Origin: an uncultured Flavonifractor sp.
GTDB taxonomy: Bacteria; Bacillota; Clostridia; Oscillospirales; Oscillospiraceae
Direction of reading: 5' to 3'
DNA length: 64,000 nucleotides
Assembly: GCA_944385575.1 (NCBI GenBank)
Contig: CALWXT010000001.1
Span: forward strand, 1 to 64,000
The notes beneath the pieces are model-generated. The model was not told the origin of the DNA. It was given only the letters and a program-made list of their open reading frames with translations, and did not search any database. Below, one piece after another: positions 1 through 6,890 of the stretch; within the stretch, counting starts at the first letter, position 1, and each line of letters starts with the position of its first letter. Made by a program: the position numbers and the translations under genes.

Positions 1-515
1 ACGCTGAGGAAGGGGTCGTAGCCGAACACGGTCATGCCCAGCTTGGTGGCGATGTTGGCCACCTGCACGCCGATGGCGCCCAGACCGATGACGCCCAGCA
101 TCTTGCCGGACAGCTCGGGGCCCACGAACTGGCTCTTGCCCTTTTCCACAACCTTCTCCACGTCGGCGCCCTCGGCCGCCTGCTCCTTGACCCAGGCGCT
201 GCCCTCGGTGATCTTGCGGGAAGCCAGCAGCATGCCGCACACCGCCAGTTCCTTCACCGCGTTGGCGTTGGCGCCGGGGGTGTTGAACACCACGATACCC
301 GCCTCAGAGCAGCGGTCGATGGGGATATTGTTGGTGCCCGCGCCCGCCCGGGCGATGGCCCGCAGGGCGTCGGGGAATTCATAGTCGTGCATGTCGGCGG
401 AGCGGACCAGGATGCCGTCCTCATTCTCCACGTCGCCGCTGATGGAATAGCGAGTCTGATCCAGCACGGACAGTCCCGCGGGGGAGATTTTATTCAACGT
501 CTTGATACGAAACAT
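1..515 (-). CDS. serA: D-3-phosphoglycerate dehydrogenase, 5' part (runs off left edge)
   Basis: Oxidises 3-phosphoglycerate with NAD in the first committed step of serine synthesis, in the cytosol. Read on the minus strand, the protein begins MFRIKTLNKISPAGL. It contains GDVENEDGILVRSADM and, near the left edge, the Rossmann-type glycine motif GVIGLGAIG, which belongs to the NAD-binding domain of D-2-hydroxyacid dehydrogenases. About 171 codons are present; the catalytic His and any ACT domain lie outside the window. The ATG at 515 has GGAGG nine or so bases upstream; an in-frame ATG at 533 lies ahead of that site and is less likely. It follows serC on the same strand, so the two probably form a serine operon. 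Family assignment is firm. Confidence 0.93.
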   Translation of the reverse strand, partial: MFRIKTLNKISPAGLSVLDQTRYSISGDVENEDGILVRSADMHDYEFPDALRAIARAGAGTNNIPIDRCSEAGIVVFNTPGANANAVKELAVCGMLLASRKITEGSAWVKEQAAEGADVEKVVEKGKSQFVGPELSGKMLGVIGLGAIGVQVANIATKLGMTVFGYDPFLS

Positions 516-586
516 CGTCCTCGTAACCTCCATATCCTTCGTTTCCGCCTTGCGGCGAAAACTCAATCATTCCGGTACTCGTCCTC

Positions 587-623
587 TCCCCGGCAAACCC
601 GTTTCACTGGGCTTTGCCGGGGA
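587..623 (-). other. serC-serA intercistronic hairpin
   Basis: The arms CCCCGGCAAACCC and GGGCTTTGCCGGGG form a 13-bp stem with one bulge around an 8-nt loop. There is no T run on either side, so this is not a standard intrinsic terminator. It may tune serA expression relative to serC or mark an RNA processing site. Confidence 0.5.
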
Positions 624-632
624 TCCCGATAT

Positions 633-1718
633 TTAATTGTTCTTATCGAACGCCTTGATGAAGTCGCACAGCTTCTCCACGCCCTCGGTGGGCATGGCGT
701 TGTAGATGGACGCACGCATGCCGCCCACGGAGCGGTGGCCCTTCAGGTTGGTGAAGCCAGCCTCCACGCTCTCCTTGACGAATTTGGCGTCCAGCTCGTC
801 ATTGCCGGTGCGGAAGACCACGTTCATGTCGGACCGGGAACCGGGCTCCACGGCGCAGGTGAACAGCTTGGAGTTGTCGATGACATCGTACAGCATCTGG
901 GCTTTGCCGTGCTTGATGGCTTCCATGCCGGGAATGCCGCCCTGCTCCTCCAGCCAGTCCAGCACCAGACCCAGCATGTAGATGCACCAGCAGGGGGGCG
1001 TATTGTACATGGAATCCTTGTCGATCATGGTCTTGTAGTTCATCATCAGCGGGGTGTAGGGCAGCTCCTGGCCGGCCAGCTCCTCCTTGATGATGACCAC
1101 GGTGAGACCGGCGGGAGCCATGTTCTTCTGGGCACCGGCGAAGATGATGCCGTACTTGCTCACGTCCACCGGGCGGGACAGGATGTCGGAGGACATGTCG
1201 CACACGATGGGCACGCCATTGGTCTCCGGGACGTACTGCCACTCGGTACCGTAAATGGTGTTGTTGGCGCAGTAGTAGAAATAGCTGGCCTCAGGATCCA
1301 GGGTGATCTGGTCCTGGGTGGGGATGTAGGTGTGGTTCTTGTCGGCGGAGGAGGCGGCCAGGTTGATCTGGCCGTACTTCTTGGCCTCCTTGTAAGCGAT
1401 GTTGGAGAAATTGCCGGTGACGGCGTAGTCGGCCTTGCCGGTCTTGCCGATCAGGTTCAGGGGCGCCATGGAGAACTGGGTGGAAGCGCCGCCCTGCAGG
1501 AACAGAACCTTATATCCCTCAGGTACGTTCAGCAGCTTGCGGAACTTGGCCTGGGTGTCGTCAAAAATCTTCTGGAACACTTTAGATCGATGGCTCATCT
1601 CCATAACGGACATGCCGGACCCCTGATAGTTGGTGATCTCGGCACCGGCACGCTCCAGCACCTCCAGGGGGAGCATAGACGGACCTGCGGAAAAATTGTA
1701 CACGCGCTGGGTTCCCAT
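633..1718 (-). CDS. serC: Phosphoserine aminotransferase
   Basis: Converts 3-phosphohydroxypyruvate and glutamate to phosphoserine (PLP enzyme, cytosolic), the second step of serine synthesis. The 361-aa length is typical. Visible marks are the N-terminal NFSAGPSMLP, the phosphate-binding GGAST at residues 76-80, and the PLP lysine K198 in FAGAQKNMAP. The frame stays open upstream to 1802, but the ATG at 1718 has GAGGAGG at the right distance and starts exactly where the family starts (MGTQRVYNFSAGPS). It is the first gene of the serC-serA unit and has a near-consensus promoter upstream. Confidence 0.97.
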   Translation of the reverse strand: MGTQRVYNFSAGPSMLPLEVLERAGAEITNYQGSGMSVMEMSHRSKVFQKIFDDTQAKFRKLLNVPEGYKVLFLQGGASTQFSMAPLNLIGKTGKADYAVTGNFSNIAYKEAKKYGQINLAASSADKNHTYIPTQDQITLDPEASYFYYCANNTIYGTEWQYVPETNGVPIVCDMSSDILSRPVDVSKYGIIFAGAQKNMAPAGLTVVIIKEELAGQELPYTPLMMNYKTMIDKDSMYNTPPCWCIYMLGLVLDWLEEQGGIPGMEAIKHGKAQMLYDVIDNSKLFTCAVEPGSRSDMNVVFRTGNDELDAKFVKESVEAGFTNLKGHRSVGGMRASIYNAMPTEGVEKLCDFIKAFDKNN

Positions 1719-1788
1719 GATGATGGCCTCCTCGTTTTCTGTTTTGTGAATCCACGTGTGACGAACACACTTTACTTGGATAAAGACC

Positions 1789-1818
1789 ATTATAGCCAAC
1801 AATGCATGTCCCTGTCAA
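1789..1818 (-). promoter_or_regulatory. Sigma-A-type promoter of serC-serA
   Basis: On the minus strand, TTGACA (1813-1818), an 18-bp spacer and TATAAT (1789-1794). This leaves a leader of about 65 nt before the serC ATG. Both hexamers are perfect consensus. Confidence 0.8.
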
Positions 1819-1883
1819 TAGCGTGTAATCACCAAAAGCGGGGCCGCAGGGGGAAAAACTTTGTGAATGTTTCAACGAACCCT

Positions 1884-1911
1884 TTGCATGGATAGGAATT
1901 TATGATACAAT
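1884..1911 (+). promoter_or_regulatory. Probable promoter of the hydrogenase-associated operon
   Basis: TTGCAT (1884-1889), 16-bp spacer, TACAAT (1906-1911), in the short AT-rich gap between the divergent serC promoter and the first DRTGG gene. The -35 match is moderate. Confidence 0.5.
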
Positions 1912-1961
1912 GCTTTTGAATTGAGAGTTTAGTTTCCCCATGGGGGAGAGGAGAGAGGCTG

Positions 1962-2318
1962 ATGCGGCTGTCCGACATCAAACGAATCTTGAACGCCGAG
2001 GTATTGTGGGGGGAGGAGCACCTGGACCGGGAGGTTATCTCCGCCTGCGGCAGCGACTTTATGAGCGACGTGCTGGCCTTTGTAAAGAACCAGGCGCTGC
2101 TGCTGACGGGACTGGTCAATCCCCAGGTGGTGCGTACAGCGGATATGCTGGAGATGAAATGCATCATCTTTGTGCGGGGCAAGGTGCCCGGGCAGAGCAT
2201 CGTTGATCTGGCCAAAGAGCGGGACATCGTGGTGATGACCTGCCCCAAGCGCATGTATGAGGCGTGCGGACTGCTATATTCCAATGGATTGCGAGGGAAC
2301 TGCGATGGAGACGATTAA
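1962..2318 (+). CDS. DRTGG-domain protein, hydrogenase locus copy 1
   Basis: A 118-aa cytosolic protein of the small DRTGG family that recurs beside clostridial [FeFe] hydrogenase genes; the molecular role is unknown, and ligand binding or regulation is usually inferred. The sequence MLEMKCIIFVRGKVPGQ followed by a Rossmann-like second half matches that family. The start has a purine-rich GGGGAGAGGAGAG site. It is the first gene of the locus and overlaps the next gene by 14 nt, so the two are translationally coupled. A second DRTGG gene lies at 4157-4486. Confidence 0.75.
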   Translation: MRLSDIKRILNAEVLWGEEHLDREVISACGSDFMSDVLAFVKNQALLLTGLVNPQVVRTADMLEMKCIIFVRGKVPGQSIVDLAKERDIVVMTCPKRMYEACGLLYSNGLRGNCDGDD

Positions 2319-2730
2319 ACTGGTATACCCTGTGGAGGGCGGCGACCTCATTGAAGCGGGGGAGGCCTCCAGTAAGATGAAGCTGACCCTGAAGAAGCTG
2401 GGACTTCCTCAGGACGTGATCCGCCGGGCGTCTATCTGCATGTATGAAGGCGAGATCAATATGGTCATCCATGCCGATGGCGGACAGGCCGAGGTGGAGG
2501 TGGATACCGATCAGATCATCATCCGCATGCAGGATACCGGCCCCGGCATCCCCGATGTGGCCCAGGCTATGCAGGAGGGCTTTTCCACCGCCGGGCAGAC
2601 CGCCCGGGAGCTGGGCTTCGGTGCGGGTATGGGCCTGCCCAACATCAAGCGGTATTCCGACGAGATGAGCATTGAGACCGAGCTGGGGAAGGGAACCACC
2701 GTAACGGTGCGCATCAAGATTCCCCAGTGA
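2305..2730 (+). CDS. RsbW-like ATP-binding regulator (HATPase_c)
   Basis: A 141-aa GHKL ATPase domain with no sensor or phospho-acceptor part, like anti-sigma factor kinases such as SpoIIAB/RsbW. ATP-site marks are DTGPGIPD (G1 box) and GFGAGMGLPNIKRYSDEM (G2 box). The start at 2305 is supported by GAGGGA upstream and by the start of similarity (METIKLVYPV); the open frame extends further upstream but only overlaps the previous gene. It probably acts with the DRTGG proteins and the Fe-S protein that follows in a redox or assembly signalling module. The partner is not identifiable from sequence. Confidence 0.8.
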   Translation: METIKLVYPVEGGDLIEAGEASSKMKLTLKKLGLPQDVIRRASICMYEGEINMVIHADGGQAEVEVDTDQIIIRMQDTGPGIPDVAQAMQEGFSTAGQTARELGFGAGMGLPNIKRYSDEMSIETELGKGTTVTVRIKIPQ

Positions 2731-2764
2731 ACGCATATACAGGTGAGGAAGGGAGGTATGGCAC

Positions 2765-4090
2765 ATGGCAATGAGGCATTCCGTGGTAACGGATAACAAG
2801 CGCTGCCGGGGCTGTACCTCCTGTATCAAGTGCTGCCCCACTGAGGCCATCCGGGTCCGGGGCCGTAAGGCCACCATCCTGCCCGACCGGTGCATCGACT
2901 GCGGCAACTGCATCCGGGTTTGCCCCCATAAGGCCATCAAGTCGGTGGGGGACAGCATGGACATTCTGAAGGAGTACGAGTACTGCGTGGCCCTGCCGGA
3001 GCCGGCGCTGTACGGCCAGTTCCACCATCTGGACAATGTGGATGTGGTGCTCAACGCCCTGCTGAAGATCGGCTTCCACAAGGTGTACGAGGTGGCCAAG
3101 GCCGCCGAACTCCTCTCCGACTACGAGCGGCAATCCATCAAGCAGGGCCCTCCGGCGGTAACGCCCCGGATCTCGTCTTCCTGCCCCACGGTGCTGCGGC
3201 TCATCCGCATGCGCTTTCCCAAATTGATGGACCATGTGGCGGATACCATCCTGCCCATGGAACTGGCGGCTATTCTGGCCCGGCGGGAGGCGGCGGAGGA
3301 GACCGGCCTGCCCCCGGAGCGGATCGGTGTGTTTGCCATTGTGCCCTGCTCCTCCAAGGTGACGGCTGCCCGTGTGTCTGAGGGCCTGAGCCGGCCGGTG
3401 CTGGATGGTGCCTTTGCCATCCGGGACATCTATCTGCGGCTGCTGGGCCCCATGCGGGAGCTGGAGGAGGTAGAGCCCATGTCCTCCGCCGGTATCATGG
3501 GCCTGGGCTGGGCCTCCTGCGGCGGCGAGAGCACTGCCCGGCTGGGTGAGCGCTGCGTGGCGGTGGATGGGATCGAGAATGTAATCCGTATGCTGGAGGA
3601 GATCGAGGACGGCCGCCTGCCTGAGGCGGATTTTCTGGAACTGTCCGCCTGCACCCAGGGGTGCGTGGGCGGTTGTTTCACGGTGGAGAATCCCTATGGT
3701 GCCAAGATGCGGATGAAGGGGCTGATGAAGGGTCAGCCTGTGTCCCGCAACCGCTTTACCCTGGAGGGAGCCGACCGGGACATCGTCCGGCGGGATAAGC
3801 AGCTGCAATATCTGCCCACCTTTGTGCTGGACCACGACCGGGAAATGGCCATCAGCAAGCAGCGGCGGATTCAGGAGCTGGAATCCCATCTGCCGGGGCT
3901 CCACTGTGGTTCCTGCGGAGCGCCTTCCTGCCACGCTTTTGCGGAGGACGTGGTGCTGGGCCGGGCTTCGGTGGACGACTGCATCTTCAAGGTGCGGGAG
4001 CGGATGCGCACCATGGCGGGCAAGGAGGAGGCGGACGATTATCTGCCGCCCCCCTTCCGGCGGTGTCAGACCGATACATCCAGACGATAA
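2765..4090 (+). CDS. Fe-S protein with degenerate [FeFe]-hydrogenase domain
   Basis: 441 aa. Two 4Fe-4S ferredoxin motifs lie at the N-terminus (CRGCTSCIKCCPT, CIDCGNCIRVCPH), followed by a hydrogenase large-subunit C-terminal domain and a C-terminal RnfB-like cluster motif (CGSCGAPSC with a distal Cys). The H-cluster loops are altered: SSSCPT replaces TSCCPxW, VPCSSK replaces MPCxxK, and SACTQGCVGG replaces MACPGGCxxGG. The four cluster-ligand cysteines seem kept, but flanking active-site residues are lost, so a catalytic hydrogenase is unlikely. It is more probably a redox or H2 sensor or an electron carrier. GGGAGG precedes the ATG. A short gap separates it from the ATPase gene upstream. 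Confidence 0.82.
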   Translation: MAMRHSVVTDNKRCRGCTSCIKCCPTEAIRVRGRKATILPDRCIDCGNCIRVCPHKAIKSVGDSMDILKEYEYCVALPEPALYGQFHHLDNVDVVLNALLKIGFHKVYEVAKAAELLSDYERQSIKQGPPAVTPRISSSCPTVLRLIRMRFPKLMDHVADTILPMELAAILARREAAEETGLPPERIGVFAIVPCSSKVTAARVSEGLSRPVLDGAFAIRDIYLRLLGPMRELEEVEPMSSAGIMGLGWASCGGESTARLGERCVAVDGIENVIRMLEEIEDGRLPEADFLELSACTQGCVGGCFTVENPYGAKMRMKGLMKGQPVSRNRFTLEGADRDIVRRDKQLQYLPTFVLDHDREMAISKQRRIQELESHLPGLHCGSCGAPSCHAFAEDVVLGRASVDDCIFKVRERMRTMAGKEEADDYLPPPFRRCQTDTSRR

Positions 4091-4093
4091 GCC

Positions 4094-4133
4094 ACAGGCC
4101 GCCTGACCAGACGCGTCACGGCGGCCTGTTTTA
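4094..4133 (+). terminator. Hairpin with short T tract inside the operon
   Basis: ACAGGCCGCC (4094-4103) and GGCGGCCTGT (4120-4129) form a perfect 10-bp stem followed by TTTTA. It could act as a leaky terminator that lowers expression of the second DRTGG gene and the PHP gene. Confidence 0.5.
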
Positions 4134-4156
4134 TACCATGGAGGAGGATTGGGAAG

Positions 4157-4486
4157 ATGACGGTAACACAGCTGAAGGACACGCTGGGTTGGAAGGTTTT
4201 CCATATGGCGGACCCGGACCGGCCGGTGAAGGGAGGCTATGCCGGGGATTTGCTGAGCTGGGTCATGGGCCGGGCGGGACAGGATTGTGCCTGGCTCACC
4301 ATCATGTCCAACCAGAACGTGGCGGCGGTGGCCCTGATGGCCGACGTGGCCTGTGTGGTGCTCACCGAAGGGGTAGAACCAGACGCCGACCTGCTCCGCC
4401 GGGCGGAGGAGAAGGAAGTGACCCTGCTGGGTACCGGAGAGGACACCTATTCCGCGGCCTGCCGCCTGGGAGACTGCCTGAAATGA
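4157..4486 (+). CDS. DRTGG-domain protein, hydrogenase locus copy 2
   Basis: A 109-aa protein related to the product at 1962-2318. It starts MTVTQLKDTLGWKV and ends with a Rossmann-like half (VACVVLTEGVEP, EVTLLGTGEDTYSAA). The function is unknown; the family is repeatedly found with NAD-linked [FeFe] hydrogenases and PHP proteins. Two copies in one locus suggest a heteromeric pair. It sits downstream of the hairpin at 4094 and 28 nt before the PHP gene. Confidence 0.7.
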   Translation: MTVTQLKDTLGWKVFHMADPDRPVKGGYAGDLLSWVMGRAGQDCAWLTIMSNQNVAAVALMADVACVVLTEGVEPDADLLRRAEEKEVTLLGTGEDTYSAACRLGDCLK

Positions 4487-4514
4487 GCGGACTTACCGGA
4501 AAGGAGGGGCAGGC

Positions 4515-5228
4515 ATGAAGTTTTACTATGACCTCCACCTCCATTCCTGCCTGTCGCCCTGCGGCAGCGATGAGATGACCCCCGCCGACCTGGCAGCCAT
4601 GTGCGCTCTGGCGGGGCTGGATATCGTGGCCCTTACTGACCATAATACCTGCGGAAACTGCGCTGCCTTCTGCCAGGCGGCTCAGGAGCGGGGCCTGCTG
4701 GCTTTGGCGGGGATGGAGCTGTGTACCCAGGAGGATATCCATGTGGTCTGCCTGTTTCCCGACCCGGAGCATGCCGAGCGGTTCAGCGCCTACGTGTCTG
4801 AGCATCTGCCCCCTTTTTCCAACGATCCGGAGGTTTTTGGGCGGCAGCTCTATATGGACGGGGAGGATAACATTCTGGGCGAAGAGGAGCGGATGCTGGC
4901 GGCCAGCACCGACATTTCTGTGGAGGAGGTACCCGCCCTGGCGGCGGAGTACGGCGGCTTTGCCTTCCCCGCCCACATCGACCGGCCCTCATTCTCCCTG
5001 CTGGGCGTGCTGGGCCTGTGGGATTCGTCCCTAAATTTTCCGTTGGCTGAGCTGTCCCACAGCTGTCCGGCGGATTTTATCCGCCGCCCCGATCTGGAGG
5101 GCCTGCGCTTTGTTACCAATTCTGACGCCCACTATCTGGACCAGATCTGGGGAGCCGAGCGCAGCATGGACCTGCCAGAGCGGACAGGGGAGGCTGTTAT
5201 GGCCTGGCTGGCCGGAACAGAAAAGTAA
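4515..5228 (+). CDS. PHP-domain metal-dependent phosphoesterase
   Basis: A 237-aa PHP-fold hydrolase. Metal-ligand motifs are DLHLHSCLSPCG at the N-terminus (H8, H10), ALTDHNTCGN, and the C-terminal NSDAHYL. The substrate is unknown; the family includes histidinol phosphatase-like and 3',5'-nucleotide phosphatases. It shares the operon with two DRTGG proteins and lies just before the hydrogenase promoter, so a role in signalling to or processing for the hydrogenase is inferred. AAAGGAGG precedes the ATG. Confidence 0.85.
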   Translation: MKFYYDLHLHSCLSPCGSDEMTPADLAAMCALAGLDIVALTDHNTCGNCAAFCQAAQERGLLALAGMELCTQEDIHVVCLFPDPEHAERFSAYVSEHLPPFSNDPEVFGRQLYMDGEDNILGEEERMLAASTDISVEEVPALAAEYGGFAFPAHIDRPSFSLLGVLGLWDSSLNFPLAELSHSCPADFIRRPDLEGLRFVTNSDAHYLDQIWGAERSMDLPERTGEAVMAWLAGTEK

Positions 5229-5246
5229 AATAAGCCTAAGTTTTTC

Positions 5247-5275
5247 TTTACAAGGAAATGCGGACATGGTATACT
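5247..5275 (+). promoter_or_regulatory. Promoter for hydrogenase structural genes
   Basis: TTTACA (5247-5252), 17-bp spacer, TATACT (5270-5275), starting 18 nt after the PHP stop codon. It predicts transcription from about 5282 and a leader of about 165 nt before hydC, so the catalytic genes can be expressed separately from the upstream signalling genes. A small dyad AATGT-TATG-ACATT lies at 5288-5301, just past the start point. Confidence 0.7.
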
Positions 5276-5281
5276 TTAGGC

Positions 5282-5447
5282 AATTAAAATGTTATGACAT
5301 TAGGTCTTATTTGGGTGCAGGAAAGATTATCCTGACAAATGGAACAGACAACTTCTGCTGCATCGGCTGTGAGCTGATGCAGCAGATATTGTAAGAATCA
5401 AAAGTGCAATCAATGGACCGGGAGGTTCAGAAAGGAAGGACGCATCC
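5282..5447 (+). other. Leader RNA of the hydrogenase operon with hairpin
   Basis: The untranslated leader contains a perfect 10-bp stem (CTGCTGCATC at 5355-5364, GATGCAGCAG at 5376-5385). No T run follows, and I recognise no riboswitch class. It may stabilise the mRNA or bind a regulator. Confidence 0.4.
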
Positions 5448-5942
5448 ATGCCAAACTGCAAGACCGTCGTTCCCTATCGGGGTACGCCTGAGCAGGAGGA
5501 GCGCCTGCGGCAGGTCATTGCTGAGCACAAAGGCCAGCCTGGTGCGACGATGCCGGTGCTTCAGGCTGCTCAGGAGATTTTCGGGTATCTGCCTGAGGAG
5601 GTACAGATCATGGTGGCGGAGGGATTGGATATCCCCCTGTCCGAGGTATATGGGGTGGCCTCGTTTTATGCCCAGTTCACCCTGAATCCCAAGGGGAAAT
5701 ACCAGATCTCTATCTGCCTGGGTACCGCCTGCTACGTCAAGGGAGCGGCCGCCATCCTCAATGCTGTGGAGCAGAAGCTGGGCATTGTGCCCGGTACCAT
5801 TACGCCGGACGGGAAATTCTCACTGGATTCCTGCCGCTGTGTGGGCGCCTGCGGTCTGGCTCCGGTCATGATGATCAACAACGACGTCTATGGCCGCCTC
5901 ACGCCCGATCAGGTGGGTCCCATTCTGGACATGTACAAATAA
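5448..5942 (+). CDS. hydC: NADH-linked [FeFe] hydrogenase, NuoE/HydC-type subunit
   Basis: A 164-aa thioredoxin-like [2Fe-2S] subunit of the trimeric hydrogenase, homologous to the 24-kDa subunit of complex I. The cluster ligands are visible as C90-x4-C95 (CLGTAC) and C131-x3-C135 (CVGAC). It carries electrons between the flavin subunit HydB and HydA. It begins the hydC-ATPase-hndB-hydB-hydA unit. Confidence 0.95.
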   Translation: MPNCKTVVPYRGTPEQEERLRQVIAEHKGQPGATMPVLQAAQEIFGYLPEEVQIMVAEGLDIPLSEVYGVASFYAQFTLNPKGKYQISICLGTACYVKGAAAILNAVEQKLGIVPGTITPDGKFSLDSCRCVGACGLAPVMMINNDVYGRLTPDQVGPILDMYK

Positions 5943-5952
5943 GGACGGCTTT

Positions 5953-6510
5953 ATGAAGGAGATCGCCCTTTATACTCTGGATATCGCACAGAACTCCATT
6001 ACCGCCCAGGCCAAACGCCTGGAGATCACCCTGGCGGAGGAGGGGAACACCATCACCCTCACCATTGCCGACAACGGGAAGGGGATGAGCCGGTCACTGC
6101 TGGCCCGGGTCAGCGATCCCTTCACCACCACCCGCACGACCCGGAAGATGGGCCTGGGCCTGCCTCTGCTGCGCATGGCGGCGGAGCAGACCGGCGGCAG
6201 TCTGACCATCCGGAGCACGGAAGGGGTGGGGACTACAGTGGAGGCCGTCTTCCGGGCGGATCACATCGACTGCCCCCCGGTAGGCGATATGGGCGGAAGC
6301 ATCACCCTGCTGCTTCAGGGCGCGCCGGAGCTGGAGCTGATTTATACCCACCGGCTGGGGACGGATCAGATCGGGCTGGATACCCGGCAGCTGCGGGAGG
6401 AGCTGGGGGAAGGCATTTCTCTGGCGGAGCCGGAGGTGGTCCTCTGGGTCCGTGACTACTTACAGGAACAGGAAGCGCTGTTACGAGATAATAAGGGGAT
6501 GAAAGCATGA
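5953..6510 (+). CDS. Histidine-kinase-type ATPase of hydrogenase operon
   Basis: 185 aa. The N-terminal two thirds is a GHKL ATPase: N box LDIAQNSITAQA, G1 box DNGKGM, G2 box GLGLPLLRMAAEQTGG. No phospho-acceptor His domain, membrane segment or sensor domain is present. Homologues are a regular member of clostridial bifurcating hydrogenase operons. A regulatory or maturation role is inferred; its partner may be one of the upstream DRTGG proteins. It starts 11 nt after hydC, and its stop overlaps the start of the next gene (ATGA-like overlap at 6507-6510), so it is translationally coupled. Confidence 0.85.
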   Translation: MKEIALYTLDIAQNSITAQAKRLEITLAEEGNTITLTIADNGKGMSRSLLARVSDPFTTTRTTRKMGLGLPLLRMAAEQTGGSLTIRSTEGVGTTVEAVFRADHIDCPPVGDMGGSITLLLQGAPELELIYTHRLGTDQIGLDTRQLREELGEGISLAEPEVVLWVRDYLQEQEALLRDNKGMKA

Positions 6511-6875
6511 AAAGTCTGGCGGAACTGCGTGCCATCCGGGAGCGGATGGAGAAGCAGATTGATTTGCGGGAATCGGGTGACGACCGGATCCGCGTGGTGG
6601 TTGGCATGGCCACCTGCGGTATCGCGGCAGGCGCCCGCCCGGTGCTCAATGCCTTTTTGGAGGAAGTAAACAAGCGGGATCTGAAGAATGTGACAGTGTC
6701 CCAGACCGGATGCATCGGCGTGTGCCGGCTGGAGCCTATCGTGGAGGTCTACGTACCCGGTCAGGAGAAGGTCACCTACGTGAAGATGACCCCCGACAAG
6801 GTGGCCTCTATCGTCAGCGAGCATCTGGTGAACGGCCGGGTGGTGGAAGAATACACCATCGGCGCGGCGGAATAA
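6507..6875 (+). CDS. hndB: [2Fe-2S] ferredoxin-like hydrogenase subunit (HndB-like)
   Basis: A 122-aa thioredoxin-like ferredoxin domain protein resembling HndB of NADP-reducing hydrogenases. After a helical N-terminus, cysteines occur in GMATCGIAAGA and TGCIGVCRLEP. It probably adds a [2Fe-2S] site to the hydrogenase complex. It lies between the ATPase gene (4-nt overlap) and hydB (15-nt gap). Confidence 0.85.
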   Translation: MKSLAELRAIRERMEKQIDLRESGDDRIRVVVGMATCGIAAGARPVLNAFLEEVNKRDLKNVTVSQTGCIGVCRLEPIVEVYVPGQEKVTYVKMTPDKVASIVSEHLVNGRVVEEYTIGAAE

Positions 6876-6890
6876 GGGGAGGGCAGTGAG

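Noticed and set aside
387..1895. Long open frame opposite serC
   Set aside because: It mirrors a real gene in GC-rich DNA, has no ribosome site and low-complexity His/Gly/Val-rich composition.
5288..5301. Rex-type operator at the hydrogenase promoter
   Set aside because: AATGT-TATG-ACATT is symmetric but lacks the TTGTTA/TAACAA core expected of Rex.
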